Source of the DNA: Kitasatospora sp. Root107
GTDB taxonomy: Bacteria; Actinomycetota; Actinomycetes; Streptomycetales; Streptomycetaceae
Length of the DNA stretch: 64,000 bases
Assembly: GCF_001424875.1 (NCBI RefSeq)
Contig: NZ_LMCT01000001.1
Location: forward strand, 351,652-415,651
Direction: 5' to 3'
In this document: positions 17,149-26,297 of the stretch, one piece after another
Layout of the letters: each line of letters starts with the position of its first letter
Numbering within the stretch: the stretch's first letter is position 1
Made by a program: the position numbers and the translations under genes
Notes under the pieces: generated by a model
Databases searched by the model: none
Seen by the model: only the letters and a program-made list of their open reading frames with translations
Told to the model about the DNA's origin: nothing

Positions 17149-17979
17149 TCAGCCGTCCTGCCGGTGGCGGCGGACCGCCAGGCCGATCCCGGTCAGGGCG
17201 GTGGCCACCAGGGCCGCGCCCGCCACCCCCGCCGTCAGCGGCGGCAGGCCGTCCGGCTCCGCAGCCGGGCCGGCCGTCTCGTAACCACCGCCCTTGCCCG
17301 CCCGGTCGTACGCCGAACCGGGCAGCTTGTCGCCGTACCGCTGGTGCACCAGCTGCTGGTAGGCGGTCAGGGTGACGCCGGCCTGGCCGACCGACCGCAC
17401 CGCGTCCTCGTCCAGCGGCAGCACCCGGCCGTCCCGCAGCACGTACCAGGCGTTCAGCTGCGGCTCCCGGAAGACCGTGCCGCCGCCGGTGCCCGCAGCC
17501 TGCGCCGCGTAGTCGGTCTCGTCGCCACCGGTGGCGATGTTGACGACCCGCCAGCTGCTGTCCTGCTTGACGGTCCAGACCGAGGCGGTCTGCCCGTCGG
17601 CCGCGACCACCTTGCTGGCCACGAACTCGGCCTTGGCCACGGCCGCTCCGGAGGTGCCCGCCACGAACGCCGGGTCCAGGGTGTAGACCGGCACGGTGGC
17701 ACCGCTCAGCCGGGGTGCGGCCGCTGCGGCGGCCCGGGCCTCGTCGGCCGGGCTGAGGTCGAGCGATGTGGTCGGCGGCACGCCCTTCCGGGCGAAGAAC
17801 CGGCCCAACTGTGCCAGCACGGCCGGGGATTCGGCCGTACTGCGGGCCGCCGAGAGCTCGGCGGCGGCGACCGGGGCCGGGGCGCCGCCCTCCGCCGCCT
17901 GGGCGGGGAGTGCGAGGGCCAGGCCGAGGGTGGCGGCCAGCGCGGTGACGGCCGCGAGGCGGTGGGTGTACCTACGCAT
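17149..17979 (-). CDS. Exported, C-terminally membrane-anchored protein, partner of protease
   Basis: A 276-residue exported protein with a signal peptide ending near ALPAQAAEGG, a mixed extracellular domain, a Gly-rich stretch, and a C-terminal transmembrane segment (TAGVAGAALVATALTGIGLAV) with a basic RRHRQDG tail. I recognise no domain. Its ribosome site GAGGAG overlaps the TGA stop of the upstream cysteine-protease gene, so the two are made together. It may hold, protect or present the protease at the cell surface; that is inference from gene order alone. I start at ATG 17979 because the earlier in-frame codons leave no room for a ribosome site. Confidence 0.7.
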   Translation of the reverse strand: MRRYTHRLAAVTALAATLGLALALPAQAAEGGAPAPVAAAELSAARSTAESPAVLAQLGRFFARKGVPPTTSLDLSPADEARAAAAAAPRLSGATVPVYTLDPAFVAGTSGAAVAKAEFVASKVVAADGQTASVWTVKQDSSWRVVNIATGGDETDYAAQAAGTGGGTVFREPQLNAWYVLRDGRVLPLDEDAVRSVGQAGVTLTAYQQLVHQRYGDKLPGSAYDRAGKGGGYETAGPAAEPDGLPPLTAGVAGAALVATALTGIGLAVRRHRQDG

Positions 17980-17992
17980 GTCGGTCATCTCC

Positions 17993-18631
17993 TCACGCAC
18001 CGATCCGGTAGAGGGAGTGGGTCCAGGAGAACGAGCTGTTGCTCACGTAGTACGAGTAGTCGGCCCAGTTGTAGCGGTAGCTGGAGGGCCACGGGTCGCC
18101 CCAGTACACCCAGTTGTTGGCGGTGTCGTAGCCGTAGATCACGTGCATGTGGCCGCCGCCCGAGGACCACTGGATGCGGGTCTCGATCGGGCGGCTGGCG
18201 TCGATCTCGGTCTGCACGGTGGTGTAGCGCAGGTAACCGTTGACGTACGAGCCGGGGTTGATGCCGATCCAGCTCAGCGCGGTCTGCACATTGCCCAGCG
18301 AGGCCTGGTTGTTGGGGCAGGTCGAGTTCACCGACCGGTTGAAGGCCACGTTGCAGAACTGGTTCTGGCTGTAGGTGTAGCCGTAGTAGGTGGCGATGGT
18401 GTTGCCGCTCGCCGCCCAGCACCAGTTGGTCTGCTGCTGCGACTGCATGGTGATGTTGAGCTTGCGCGCCGCCAGTGCCGAGACGGCGCCCGGGGTGACC
18501 GAGGCCGGCTGGACGTGCGGGATCGAGGCGGCGGGCGCCGGGGCGGCGGTGACCACCGTGAGGGCCGGGGCGAGGATGCCGAGCGCGAGGGCGGCGACCG
18601 CCCGACGCAGACGTATCCGAGAAGTTGGCAT
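17993..18631 (-). CDS. Secreted papain-like cysteine protease (C39_2/C70-like)
   Basis: A 212-residue secreted protein with an Arg-rich signal peptide ending about residue 35 (PAPAAS). The catalytic triad of papain-like enzymes can be read: QTNWCWAASGNTIATYYG carries Cys, GGGHMHVIYGYD carries His, and WGDPWPSS carries the Asp/Asn region. It resembles Peptidase_C39_2 and C70 (AvrRpt2-like) proteins. ATG 18631 has a very strong AAGGAGGAG site; the frame is open to 18829 without support. It is the first gene of a two-gene unit with a membrane-anchored partner. The substrate is unknown. Confidence 0.78.
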   Translation of the reverse strand: MPTSRIRLRRAVAALALGILAPALTVVTAAPAPAASIPHVQPASVTPGAVSALAARKLNITMQSQQQTNWCWAASGNTIATYYGYTYSQNQFCNVAFNRSVNSTCPNNQASLGNVQTALSWIGINPGSYVNGYLRYTTVQTEIDASRPIETRIQWSSGGGHMHVIYGYDTANNWVYWGDPWPSSYRYNWADYSYYVSNSSFSWTHSLYRIGA

Positions 18632-18755
18632 GGGATTTCTCCTCCTTGCGAATCCGCAGGAGAGGGGATGTGGGGGACCGCGTCCGGACGCGGTGGACAG
18701 AGCATCGGCCCGTGCCGTGTCCCGGTCAACGGACCTGGTCGGCCGCCCAGGCCGG

Positions 18756-18855
18756 GTGTGAACGGGCCCGCGTGCGGTGTGAACGGAACTCCCGTTCGGG
18801 GGCCGGGAATCCGTCCTGACTGGTGACAACTCGCCGCGTCCGTGTGAATATTCAC
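18756..18855. promoter_or_regulatory. Repeated GTGTGAA sites and palindrome between divergent genes
   Basis: GTGTGAACGG occurs at 18756-18765 and again at 18777-18786, exactly 21 bases (two helix turns) apart. A third GTGTGAA at 18843 runs into the 12-bp palindrome GTGAATATTCAC (18844-18855). They lie in the 250-base gap between the protease operon and the divergent HTH gene, a natural place for that regulator to bind. Confidence 0.5.
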
Positions 18856-18882
18856 GGTCAAACAGGCAGACGGGAGCCGGCC

Positions 18883-19812
18883 ATGCAGCAGACCGTCCAG
18901 CCCGAGCTGGCGGCGGTACTCCGTACCGGGCCCTTCCACCTCGCGCTGCGCGCCGCCATCAGCGCGCGCGGACTCGCCCTGAACCGGCTCCGGCAGCACC
19001 TCGCCCAACGCGGCGTCCAGGTCGGCGTCACCAGTCTGAGCTACTGGCAGCAGGGCCGAAGACGCCCCGAACGGGCTGAATCCCTGCGCGCGGTACGGGT
19101 GTTGGAGGAGGTACTGGAGCTCCCCGAACACTCCCTCACCCGGCTGCTCGGCCCCCGCCAGGCCCCCACCGGACCGGCCTCACCGGCCACCCGCCCCTAC
19201 CGCGACCTGATCGCCCCCGCCGCCGCGGTGGACGGTCTGCTCGCCACCATCGCGGGCCCGCCCGACACCGGCCTGCACACCGTCACGCACATCGAACGGG
19301 TCCGGATCGGCGCCGACCGGCAGATGGTCCGCCGCGACTCCCAACACGCCCTGCGGGCCCACCGCGACGGCATCGACCGCTATCTGGCGCTCTATCAGGG
19401 CGACCCCGGCTGCGACATCGCCCGGGTCGCGGTCCGGGCCGAGGAGAACTGCCGCCCCGGCCGGATCCGCCGCGACCCCGGTGCCGAAATGCTGGTCGCC
19501 GAACTGCTGTTGGACCGCCGGTTGCGCACCGGCGACACCCATCTGCTCGGCTACGGCTTCGACGACGCGCCCGCCGCCGGGCCGAGCTGCGAGTACATCC
19601 GCGGCTTCAACTCCGGTGCCGGGCAGTACGTCCTCCAGGTCACCTTTCATCCCGACGCACTGCCCGTGCGCTGCCACCGCTTCGCCTCCCGGACCCCGGG
19701 CGAGGACCCGTACGAGACCGAGGAGTTGACCCTGGACGGGCACCACTGCGTGCACCTGGTGGCGAGTGCCCTGACCCCGTGCCTGCTGGGCATCCGCTGG
19801 GACTGGGACTAA
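18883..19812 (+). CDS. XRE-like helix-turn-helix regulator
   Basis: A 309-residue protein with an N-terminal DNA-binding domain (about residues 15-75): LRAAISARGLALNRLRQHL followed by VTSLSYWQQGRRRPER, the pattern of XRE-like proteins in Streptomyces. The remaining 230 residues form an unknown sensor domain with many His/Arg residues and no enzyme motif. It diverges from the secreted-protease pair and probably controls it, possibly through the repeated GTGTGAA sites between them. ATG 18883 has GGGAG upstream. The stop overlaps the converging next gene by four bases. Confidence 0.7.
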   Translation: MQQTVQPELAAVLRTGPFHLALRAAISARGLALNRLRQHLAQRGVQVGVTSLSYWQQGRRRPERAESLRAVRVLEEVLELPEHSLTRLLGPRQAPTGPASPATRPYRDLIAPAAAVDGLLATIAGPPDTGLHTVTHIERVRIGADRQMVRRDSQHALRAHRDGIDRYLALYQGDPGCDIARVAVRAEENCRPGRIRRDPGAEMLVAELLLDRRLRTGDTHLLGYGFDDAPAAGPSCEYIRGFNSGAGQYVLQVTFHPDALPVRCHRFASRTPGEDPYETEELTLDGHHCVHLVASALTPCLLGIRWDWD

Positions 19813-20735
19813 AAGCCGTCCTGCGGACCGCCCGCCGCCGCGTCGCGTCGGCGCCGAACCACGAACAGCCCGCCCGCGCCGAGCCCGGCCACCGCGACCA
19901 GGGCGCCCAGTGCCCACGGCAGCCCGGAACCGCTGTGGCCGGCGGGGGTGACCGCCAGGGTGACCGGGCTCGGGCTCGGGCTCGGGCTCGGCGTGACCGT
20001 CGGTGTGGGGCTCGGCACCGGGGTCGCGCTCGGCGTCGGCGTCGGCGTGGGTGACGGTGCCTCAGTGGTCGGGCTCGGCACCGGGGTCGGGCTCGCCGTC
20101 GCCTGCGAACTCGACGCCGGCTTGGCGGTCGGCGTGACCTGGGGGGTCGGCTTCCGGGTCGTGCCGCCGGGGGCCGGGATGGCCGCCTGGGCCGGGCTGC
20201 CGCCGGTGAAGGAGAAGCTCACCCCGCCCAGCTTGCTGACGGTGATCATGGAGCACGGCCCGAGGGCCACCATCGCACCGAGCTCGTACACCCCGTTCGG
20301 GCTGCCGACGGGCATCGACAGGGTCTCGTGCAGCACGTGCCGACCCCGCGACAGGCCGCCGAACTGGACCTGGTTGGAGACCCAGCTGCCCATGGTCCCG
20401 GCCATCCGGGGCGGCTGCCAGGTGAACGAGAAGCCGTGCGCCGGGCCGCCGTCCACACTCAGCCGGGCGGACGGCGCCGGTCCGGGGGTCTGCTGGTCCG
20501 CGGAGACGATCTGCAGCTGGAACACGGCCGATCCCTGGTCCGGGGCGTCCAGGGTCAGCACGTTGTCGACCGTCCGCGAGCCGCCCATCCGCACCTGGGG
20601 GATCTGGCCGTACACGCCGTCGGTCCGGTAGGTACCGGTGGCCATCGACGTGCAGACCTCCGCGTGCGCCACACCGGCACCCGGCAGCACGGAGAGGGGT
20701 ATCGCGAAGGCCAGCGCCAGGCCACGTCTCGTCAT
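19809..20735 (-). CDS. Secreted PT-rich protein with C-terminal membrane anchor
   Basis: A 308-residue surface protein: signal peptide to about AGVAHAEVC, a beta-rich domain of about 150 residues holding a cysteine in EVCTS and another in LGPCSMI, a long Pro/Thr/Ser linker (about residues 180-255, repeated PTPTP/PSPSP), a transmembrane helix (LPWALGALVAVAGLGAGGLF) and a basic tail. The layout is that of wall-spanning anchored proteins. No LPxTG sortase motif is evident. The domain is not one I can name. It converges on the HTH gene with a four-base overlap. Confidence 0.75.
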   Translation of the reverse strand: MTRRGLALAFAIPLSVLPGAGVAHAEVCTSMATGTYRTDGVYGQIPQVRMGGSRTVDNVLTLDAPDQGSAVFQLQIVSADQQTPGPAPSARLSVDGGPAHGFSFTWQPPRMAGTMGSWVSNQVQFGGLSRGRHVLHETLSMPVGSPNGVYELGAMVALGPCSMITVSKLGGVSFSFTGGSPAQAAIPAPGGTTRKPTPQVTPTAKPASSSQATASPTPVPSPTTEAPSPTPTPTPSATPVPSPTPTVTPSPSPSPSPVTLAVTPAGHSGSGLPWALGALVAVAGLGAGGLFVVRRRRDAAAGGPQDGF

Positions 20736-20780
20736 GGCCCCGGATCCTAGTGGTGCCCGCCCCGCGGCCCCCCACTCGGG

Positions 20781-21620
20781 TCAGCCCTCGAAACTCAGGT
20801 TGACGCAGTCCTCCACCGCCCGGTATCCGAGCTTCTGGTAGATCGAGTTGCTGGTCGGATTGGCCAGGTCCGTGTAGAGCAGCACCTCTTCGGCCCCGGC
20901 CGCGAGCGCGTGCGCCGACCCCGCCGCGACCACCCCGCTCGCGTACCCCCGCCCCCGGTGCTCCGGCGGCGTGTACACCGGGCCGATCCGCGACATCCCG
21001 GCGATCACCGGGCTGACGGCGGCGAACGAGACCGGGGTGCCCTGGTGCTCCCAGATGTGCAGGTGCCCGCCGGCGGTCCGCCGTTCGACCGTGGGCCGGT
21101 GGTTCTCGTTGGGGATGGCCAGCTCCGCTTCGGCGACGAAGGCGCCGAACCACTCCACCAGCAGCTCCACGTCGGCCGCCGTGGCCAGCCGGACCGTCCC
21201 GGCGGGCAGTGGCGAGGGATCGACCAACTCACCCAGCCGGTACAGCCGTTCGTTGGAGGTGACGGTGGACTCCTGCGGCCGCGCCGCCGCGAAGGCGGTC
21301 GCCGGGACCACCCCGCCGCCCACCGCGGGCACCTCCACCCCGGCCAGCACATCGGCCAGCTCGGCGGCCGCCCGCTCCGGCATCAGGCTGAGCCGGAGCG
21401 GGTACGGCGGCGTCCGCGCGAAGGCGCCGACCACCGGGGCGTCCGGCCCGGGCCGCCACCAGCCGAACTGCGGATCCGCCGGGCCGTAGACGTGCGGGCC
21501 GCCTTCGGTGAGGTTGTGCAGCAGGGTGAGCAGCACGGTGTTCTCGGCCGGGTGGGCGGCCAGGAAGTCACCGGCCTGTGCGCGGAAGTCGTCCGGGGAG
21601 GAGCTGAGAGTCCAGGTCAT
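20781..21620 (-). CDS. GNAT-family N-acetyltransferase
   Basis: A 279-residue protein whose C-terminal half is a GNAT domain: MSRIGPVYTPPEHRGRGYAS gives the acetyl-CoA binding Q/RxxGxG/A-type loop, and LLYTDLANPTSNSIYQKLGY is motif B. The N-terminal half is a degenerate, GNAT-like segment seen in tandem-type acetyltransferases. The substrate is unknown. It begins ATG 21620, 27 bases after the stop of the DUF255 protein gene, so both are probably in one transcript. Confidence 0.85.
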   Translation of the reverse strand: MTWTLSSSPDDFRAQAGDFLAAHPAENTVLLTLLHNLTEGGPHVYGPADPQFGWWRPGPDAPVVGAFARTPPYPLRLSLMPERAAAELADVLAGVEVPAVGGGVVPATAFAAARPQESTVTSNERLYRLGELVDPSPLPAGTVRLATAADVELLVEWFGAFVAEAELAIPNENHRPTVERRTAGGHLHIWEHQGTPVSFAAVSPVIAGMSRIGPVYTPPEHRGRGYASGVVAAGSAHALAAGAEEVLLYTDLANPTSNSIYQKLGYRAVEDCVNLSFEG

Positions 21621-21647
21621 GGGGCATTGTGTCCGAGCACCGGACGC

Positions 21648-23702
21648 TCATGCACCAAGATTTCCGACCCGTACGCCCAGCTTCGCGGCCAGCTCCGCCG
21701 GGTCCGCCGTCGGGGCGTCGCAGCTGAAGTGGTGGCAGACGTACGCGGCCGATTGGCCGTCCAGCAGCGGCCGGTCCGCCAGCAGCGGTACCTCGGTCGA
21801 GCCCGGTTCGCCGACCGCGACCACGGCGCCCGGTGCGGTGCCGAGCAGGGCGGTCCGGTGCAGCAGCGCGGTCTCGGCGACCTCGGCCCGGCCGATCACG
21901 GCGACCTCGCGCGGCCCGGCGGCCAGCGCCTCGGCGGCGGCCAGACCCCAGCCGATGAACCGGGGCGCCCGGCTGCCCAGTGCGCCGACGATCCCCAACG
22001 CCCGCTCGGCGGCGGTCCGGTGGCGCTCGGAGCCGGTGTAGGCGGCGTACGTGAGCAGGGCCTGCGCGGCGGCGGTCCAGCCCGAGGGGGTGGCGTTGTC
22101 GGTCGGGTCCTGCGGGCGGCGGATCAGCTCCTCGGCGTCGTCCGCCGTGTCGTACAGGGCACCTGACGCAGTGTCGACAAAGTGACCCAGCACAGTGTCG
22201 AGTAGCCCGCCGGCCAGCCCGAGCCACTCCGCGTCGCCGGTCACCGCGTACAGCGCGAGGAAGCCCTCGGCGGTGTCCGCGTAGTCCTCCAGCACACCGG
22301 CGTTGGCCCCGGCCCGGCCGTCCCGGGAGGTGCGCAGCAGGCGGCCGTCCTCGGTCAGGTGGACGGCGAGCAGCAGGTCGGCGGCCCGGACGGCGGCCTC
22401 CACCAGGTCCGGCCGCTCCAGCAGCGCGCCGGTCTCGGCCAGCGCGGCGATCGCCAGACCGTTCCAGGCCGCCACCACCTTGTCGTCCCTGGCGGGGGCG
22501 GGCCGTGTCCCCCGTGCCGTCAGCAGCCGGTCCCTGATCCGCTGGTAGGCCACGTCATCCACCGGGTCGGAGAGCAGCTGGAGCACCGAGGAGCCGTGCT
22601 CGAAGGTGCCGGTGACCTCGAACAGCACGGTGGCCAGCGCACCGTCCTCGGCGCCCAGCACCTCGCCCAGCTGCTCCGGGGTCCAGGCGTAGTACACGCC
22701 CTCGGCGGACTTGCCGGTGGCCGCGTCCAGGCTGTCCGCGTCCAGCGCGGAGGCGAACCCGCCTTCGGGGGTGCGGAGTTCGGCGAGCAGGAAGTCGGCG
22801 GTCTCCAGCGCGATCCGGCGCGGCAGCTCGTCGCCGGTGGCCCGCCACAGGTGCAGGTAGACCCGGAGCAGCAGGGCGTTGTCGTAGAGCATCTTCTCGA
22901 AGTGCGGCACCACCCAGTCGGCGTCCACCGCGTACCGGGCGAAGCCACCGCCGAGCTGGTCGTAGATCCCGCCCCTGGCCATCGCCTCGCAGGTGTGCCT
23001 GGCCATCTCCAGCGCCTCGGCCGAGCCGGTGCTCGCGTGGTGCCTGAGCAGGAACTCCACCGCCATCGACGGCGGGAACTTGGGCGCGCCGCCGAAGCCG
23101 CCGCGCTTGTCGTCGTAACTCCGGCCGAGCTCGGCCGCCGCCTTGGCCAACTCCTCGGCGCCGGGCACCTGGTGGACCCCGCTGCCGACCCCGTACACCG
23201 AGGCCCGCTCGGCCAGGTCGGCCCTGATCCGCTCGGCCACCTCGCCGACCTCGTCCCGGCGGTCCCGCCAGGCGGCGCTGACCCCCTCCAGCACCTGCCG
23301 GAAGCCGGGCATGCCGTGCCGGGGGGCGGGCGGGAAGTACGTCCCGAAGTAGAACGGGTCCTTCTCGGGCGTCAGGAAGACCGTCATCGGCCACCCACCC
23401 TGCCCGGTGGCCGCCTGCACCGCCTCCATGTACACCGCGTCCACGTCGGGCCGCTCCTCGCGGTCCACCTTGACGGCGACGAAGTGCTCGTTGGCGTACT
23501 GGGCGATCGCCTCGTCCTCGAAGGACTCATGGGCCATCACATGACACCAGTGACAGGCCGCGTACCCGACCGACAGCAGCACCGGCACCCCGCGCCGCCC
23601 GGCCTCCTCGAAGGCCTCCGGCCCCCAGGGCCACCAGTCCACCGGGTTGTCGGCATGCTGCTGCAGGTACGGCGAGGTCGCGTCCGCGAGACGGTTCGGC
23701 AT
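21648..23702 (-). CDS. Thioredoxin-domain DUF255 protein (YyaL/SSP411 type)
   Basis: A 684-residue cytosolic protein. The N-terminal thioredoxin-like domain (DUF255) has the redox pair in [19 protein letters not shown] (CHWC) followed by [14 protein letters not shown]. The rest is a six-hairpin (alpha/alpha) barrel related to N-acylglucosamine 2-epimerases, with [20 protein letters not shown] and [14 protein letters not shown]. Length and order match the YyaL/spermatogenesis-associated 20 family, whose reaction is not established. I start at ATG 23702; an in-frame start at 23726 lacks a better site. A GNAT gene follows in the same direction. Confidence 0.9.
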   Translation of the reverse strand: MPNRLADATSPYLQQHADNPVDWWPWGPEAFEEAGRRGVPVLLSVGYAACHWCHVMAHESFEDEAIAQYANEHFVAVKVDREERPDVDAVYMEAVQAATGQGGWPMTVFLTPEKDPFYFGTYFPPAPRHGMPGFRQVLEGVSAAWRDRRDEVGEVAERIRADLAERASVYGVGSGVHQVPGAEELAKAAAELGRSYDDKRGGFGGAPKFPPSMAVEFLLRHHASTGSAEALEMARHTCEAMARGGIYDQLGGGFARYAVDADWVVPHFEKMLYDNALLLRVYLHLWRATGDELPRRIALETADFLLAELRTPEGGFASALDADSLDAATGKSAEGVYYAWTPEQLGEVLGAEDGALATVLFEVTGTFEHGSSVLQLLSDPVDDVAYQRIRDRLLTARGTRPAPARDDKVVAAWNGLAIAALAETGALLERPDLVEAAVRAADLLLAVHLTEDGRLLRTSRDGRAGANAGVLEDYADTAEGFLALYAVTGDAEWLGLAGGLLDTVLGHFVDTASGALYDTADDAEELIRRPQDPTDNATPSGWTAAAQALLTYAAYTGSERHRTAAERALGIVGALGSRAPRFIGWGLAAAEALAAGPREVAVIGRAEVAETALLHRTALLGTAPGAVVAVGEPGSTEVPLLADRPLLDGQSAAYVCHHFSCDAPTADPAELAAKLGVRVGNLGA

Positions 23703-23809
23703 ACCCCCATCCTTGCGCATCAGCACGCCGCCACGGGGTCAGGCCCGGGGCAGTACGCTGAGATTTCAGCGGCGCCGAGCCCGTCGAGCAGGCTCAGGGG
23801 AGGTTGGTC

Positions 23810-24376
23810 ATGACCGCCGAGATGATCGCTCCGGCCTGGATGCACCGTCAGATCACCGCGGACCAGTACGACTCCTGGTCGGCGGAGCAGTGCGCGGGGA
23901 TCGAGATCGTGGACGGGATGGTCGTCGTGAGCCCGAGCGCGTCCAAGCGGCACAACCGGTTGGCCCGACTGCTCGCGAACGCTCTGGAGGCCGCCGCAGG
24001 TCCGGAGTGGAACGCCGACACGGACTTCGACGTCCGGTTGCAGGACGTCCCGCTGACCAACCGCCGCCCGGACGTGGTGGTCTACCGGGCGGACAGCATC
24101 GACATCGCGCCCACCCGGCCGGAGCACGTGCTGCTGGTGGTCGAGGTCGTCTCACCGGGCTCGGAGACCACCGACCGGATCGTCAAGGTCGACCAGTACG
24201 CGAAGGCCGGGATCGCCTTCTACTGGCGGATCGAGCAGGCTGCCACTGGCGTACCGCTCGTCTACACGTACGTCCTCGACCCGGCGAGCCGGGCCTACCG
24301 GGATGGCGAGGTGTTCACCGGCATGGTCAGGGCTGCCGCGCCGTTCGCCGTCGAGATCGACCTTGGCGCCCTGTGA
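23810..24376 (+). CDS. Uma2-family (DUF820) PD-(D/E)XK-type protein
   Basis: A 188-residue Uma2/DUF820 protein with a restriction-endonuclease-like fold. The predicted metal-binding residues lie in YDSWSAEQCAGIEIVDGMVV, in RRPDVVVYRADS (Asp) and in HVLLVVEVVSPGSETTDR (ExxSxxS region). Uma2 proteins are very abundant in Streptomyces and cyanobacteria; a nuclease role is predicted from fold but rarely shown. ATG 23810 sits behind AGGGGAGG. It stands alone, between the divergent DUF255 gene and a converging small membrane protein. Confidence 0.85.
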   Translation: MTAEMIAPAWMHRQITADQYDSWSAEQCAGIEIVDGMVVVSPSASKRHNRLARLLANALEAAAGPEWNADTDFDVRLQDVPLTNRRPDVVVYRADSIDIAPTRPEHVLLVVEVVSPGSETTDRIVKVDQYAKAGIAFYWRIEQAATGVPLVYTYVLDPASRAYRDGEVFTGMVRAAAPFAVEIDLGAL

Positions 24377-24382
24377 CGGACG

Positions 24383-24571
24383 TCAGTCCTTGGGCTGCTC
24401 GGGCTCCTCGACGAAGGTCACCCGGCCGAACTGCTTGTTCATCGACTTGACCAGGAACCAGGTGGCCACGCCGAGGGCGGCGAAGACCACGAAGCCCAGC
24501 AGGCCGGGCGTCACCTTGGCCTTGTCGAAGGTCTCGGCGGCGAGGGTGGTGAGGTGCATCGGGGTGCTCAT
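24383..24571 (-). CDS. Small single-pass membrane protein next to mca
   Basis: A 62-residue protein with one transmembrane helix (VTPGLLGFVVFAALGVATWF) and a charged tail ending EEPEQPKD. It follows mca in the same direction after 62 bases, and similar small membrane proteins are, to my recollection, common beside mca in Streptomyces. The role is unknown. I start at ATG 24571; an ATG at 24580 in frame is possible. Confidence 0.75.
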   Translation of the reverse strand: MSTPMHLTTLAAETFDKAKVTPGLLGFVVFAALGVATWFLVKSMNKQFGRVTFVEEPEQPKD

Positions 24572-24633
24572 GTCTCCCATGGTGACCCGGCCCTACACGG
24601 ACCGGGTCACCGGGGTGGGTGCGTGTCGGGGTG

Positions 24634-25518
24634 TCAGGCGGTGGTGACCCGGGCGCGCAGGCCGGCGAACAGGTCGTCCTCGGGGAGGTCGGTGTCCACC
24701 TGCGAGCGGACCAGCTCGTAGTCCTCGGTCGGCCAGACCTTCTTCTGGACCTCCAGCGGGATCCGGAACCACGGTCCGTCCGGGTCGATCTGGGTGGCGT
24801 GCGCGATCAGCGCGCGGTCCCGGGTCTCGAACCAGTCGTCGCAGACCACCCGGGTGGTGATCTCGCGCTCCTCGCGGCCGCTCTTCTCCCACCCCTCGAT
24901 CCACTCGCCGTACGGCGACTCGAGGCCGTTCTCCACCAGGTAGCCGTGCATCGCCCGGATCCGGCCCATCGGGAAGCCGTGGTTGTAGTAGACCTTGGAC
25001 GGCTGCCAGGGCGCGCCGGCCTCGGGGTAGGCGTCCGGGTCACCGGCGGCATCGAAGGCGGCCATGGTGATCTTGTGGGTCATGATGTGGTCGGGGTGCG
25101 GGTAGCCGCCGTTCTCGTCGTACGTGGTGATCACGTGCGGCCGGAACTCCCGGATCAGCTTCACCAGCGGGGCGGCCGCGTCGGCCACCTCCTGCAGCGC
25201 GAAGCAGCCCTCGGGCAGCGGCGGCAGCGGGTCGCCCTCCGGCAGGCCGGAGTCGACGAAGCCGAGCCAGGCCTGCTTGACGCCGAGGATCTCGCGGGCG
25301 GCGTCCATTTCCTTCCGCCGCACCTCGTGGATGTTCTCCTCGACCCACGGGTCGCCCTGGAGCTTGGGGTTGAGAATCGAGCCACGCTCACCGCCGGTGC
25401 AGGTGGCGACCAGCACGTCCACCCCCTGTGAGACGTACATGGCCATGGTGGCGGCGCCCTTGCTGGACTCGTCGTCCGGGTGCGCGTGTACCGCCATCAG
25501 TCGCAACTGCTCAGTCAA
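24634..25518 (-). CDS. mca: Mycothiol S-conjugate amidase
   Basis: A 294-residue LmbE-type zinc amidase. The zinc ligands are visible in VHAHPDDESSKGA (H13, D16) and GGYPHPDHIMTH. Mca hydrolyses mycothiol-toxin conjugates to a mercapturic acid for export plus GlcN-inositol, a detoxification step restricted to mycothiol-making actinobacteria. The substrate side and length favour Mca over the close paralogue MshB, which makes mycothiol. The start codon is TTG at 25518 (MTEQLRLMAVH). It diverges from a DUF4307 gene and greA, an arrangement also known in mycobacteria. Confidence 0.92.
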   Translation of the reverse strand: MTEQLRLMAVHAHPDDESSKGAATMAMYVSQGVDVLVATCTGGERGSILNPKLQGDPWVEENIHEVRRKEMDAAREILGVKQAWLGFVDSGLPEGDPLPPLPEGCFALQEVADAAAPLVKLIREFRPHVITTYDENGGYPHPDHIMTHKITMAAFDAAGDPDAYPEAGAPWQPSKVYYNHGFPMGRIRAMHGYLVENGLESPYGEWIEGWEKSGREEREITTRVVCDDWFETRDRALIAHATQIDPDGPWFRIPLEVQKKVWPTEDYELVRSQVDTDLPEDDLFAGLRARVTTA

Positions 25519-25669
25519 CGCCTGGTTTCCTTCCGGGAATCATCCGGTTCGTCGGGCCGGTCCCCCGCCGCGTCCGGCGCGGATGCTGCCCTCCTATAGT
25601 GACTGACCGGAGGGCCGATCCATTCCCCCGGTGGACCCTCGGCCCCTCGTCGAAAGGACTGAGCCGCCC

Positions 25670-26077
25670 ATGGACTCCGGACGTACGACCATCGCCCCCG
25701 CCCGCTACGGCAAGCTCGGTGACCGCGAGGCGGACCGTCGGCTGCGGATCACCGGCCTGGTCTGCGGTGCGCTCGGCCTGGCGCTGGTCGGCTGGCTGGG
25801 TGTCAGCTACGTCTCCAAGGGCTCGGTCATGAACGGTCTGCTGCCGGGCTTCCAGGTGGTCTCCGCCGCGGAGATCCAGGTGCAGCTCTCGGTGCTCAAG
25901 GAGGACGGCACGGCGGGGGTCTGCACCGTCCGCGCGCAGTCCGAGGACGGTGGCGTGGTGGGGCTGCACGACTTCCCGATCCCGGCCGCCGGCACCCGCT
26001 ACGACGAGGTGGTCACGCTGCGCACCACGGCCCGGGCCACCGCCGCCGAGCTGCTCGGTTGTGTCCCCGGCAAGTAA
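25670..26077 (+). CDS. DUF4307 membrane protein
   Basis: A 135-residue protein with a charged N-terminus (YGKLGDREADRRLR), one transmembrane helix (ITGLVCGALGLALVGWLGVSYVS) and an extracellular beta-rich domain with a cysteine in GVCTVRAQ and a second in LLGCVPGK that may form a disulfide. This is the DUF4307 layout of small proteins encoded between mca and greA in actinobacteria. Function unknown. ATG 25670 is the chosen start; the frame opens earlier at a GTG at 25631. Confidence 0.82.
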   Translation: MDSGRTTIAPARYGKLGDREADRRLRITGLVCGALGLALVGWLGVSYVSKGSVMNGLLPGFQVVSAAEIQVQLSVLKEDGTAGVCTVRAQSEDGGVVGLHDFPIPAAGTRYDEVVTLRTTARATAAELLGCVPGK

Positions 26078-26297
26078 TCCGTTCGGGCGCATATTCGACG
26101 CCCCGACCGGGCATCCGTACCGGGAATCGCCGGGTCGGAGCCGCTCGTGGCCCCTCCCGCTCCGGTCCGGAAATTGTTAGGCTCGTGGTTTCGCCCCTCT
26201 CCGGCCGGATGGCACGAGAGCGGGCGTTGCTTTGTAGTACGACCGTTCCCGGCTGACACCAACCCTCAGCGCAGCCCAGCACCTACGAGGAGCACCT

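Noticed and set aside
16099..18243. A 714-codon plus-strand frame
   Set aside because: It is a shadow of trhA and of the minus-strand protease pair, with biased composition and no motifs.
18844..18855. Rex box
   Set aside because: GTGAATATTCAC has the right half-sites but a four-base spacer instead of six between TGTGA and TCAC.
19950..20110. Short tandem repeat of CTCGGG units
   Set aside because: It encodes the Pro/Thr/Ser linker of the anchored protein on the minus strand.
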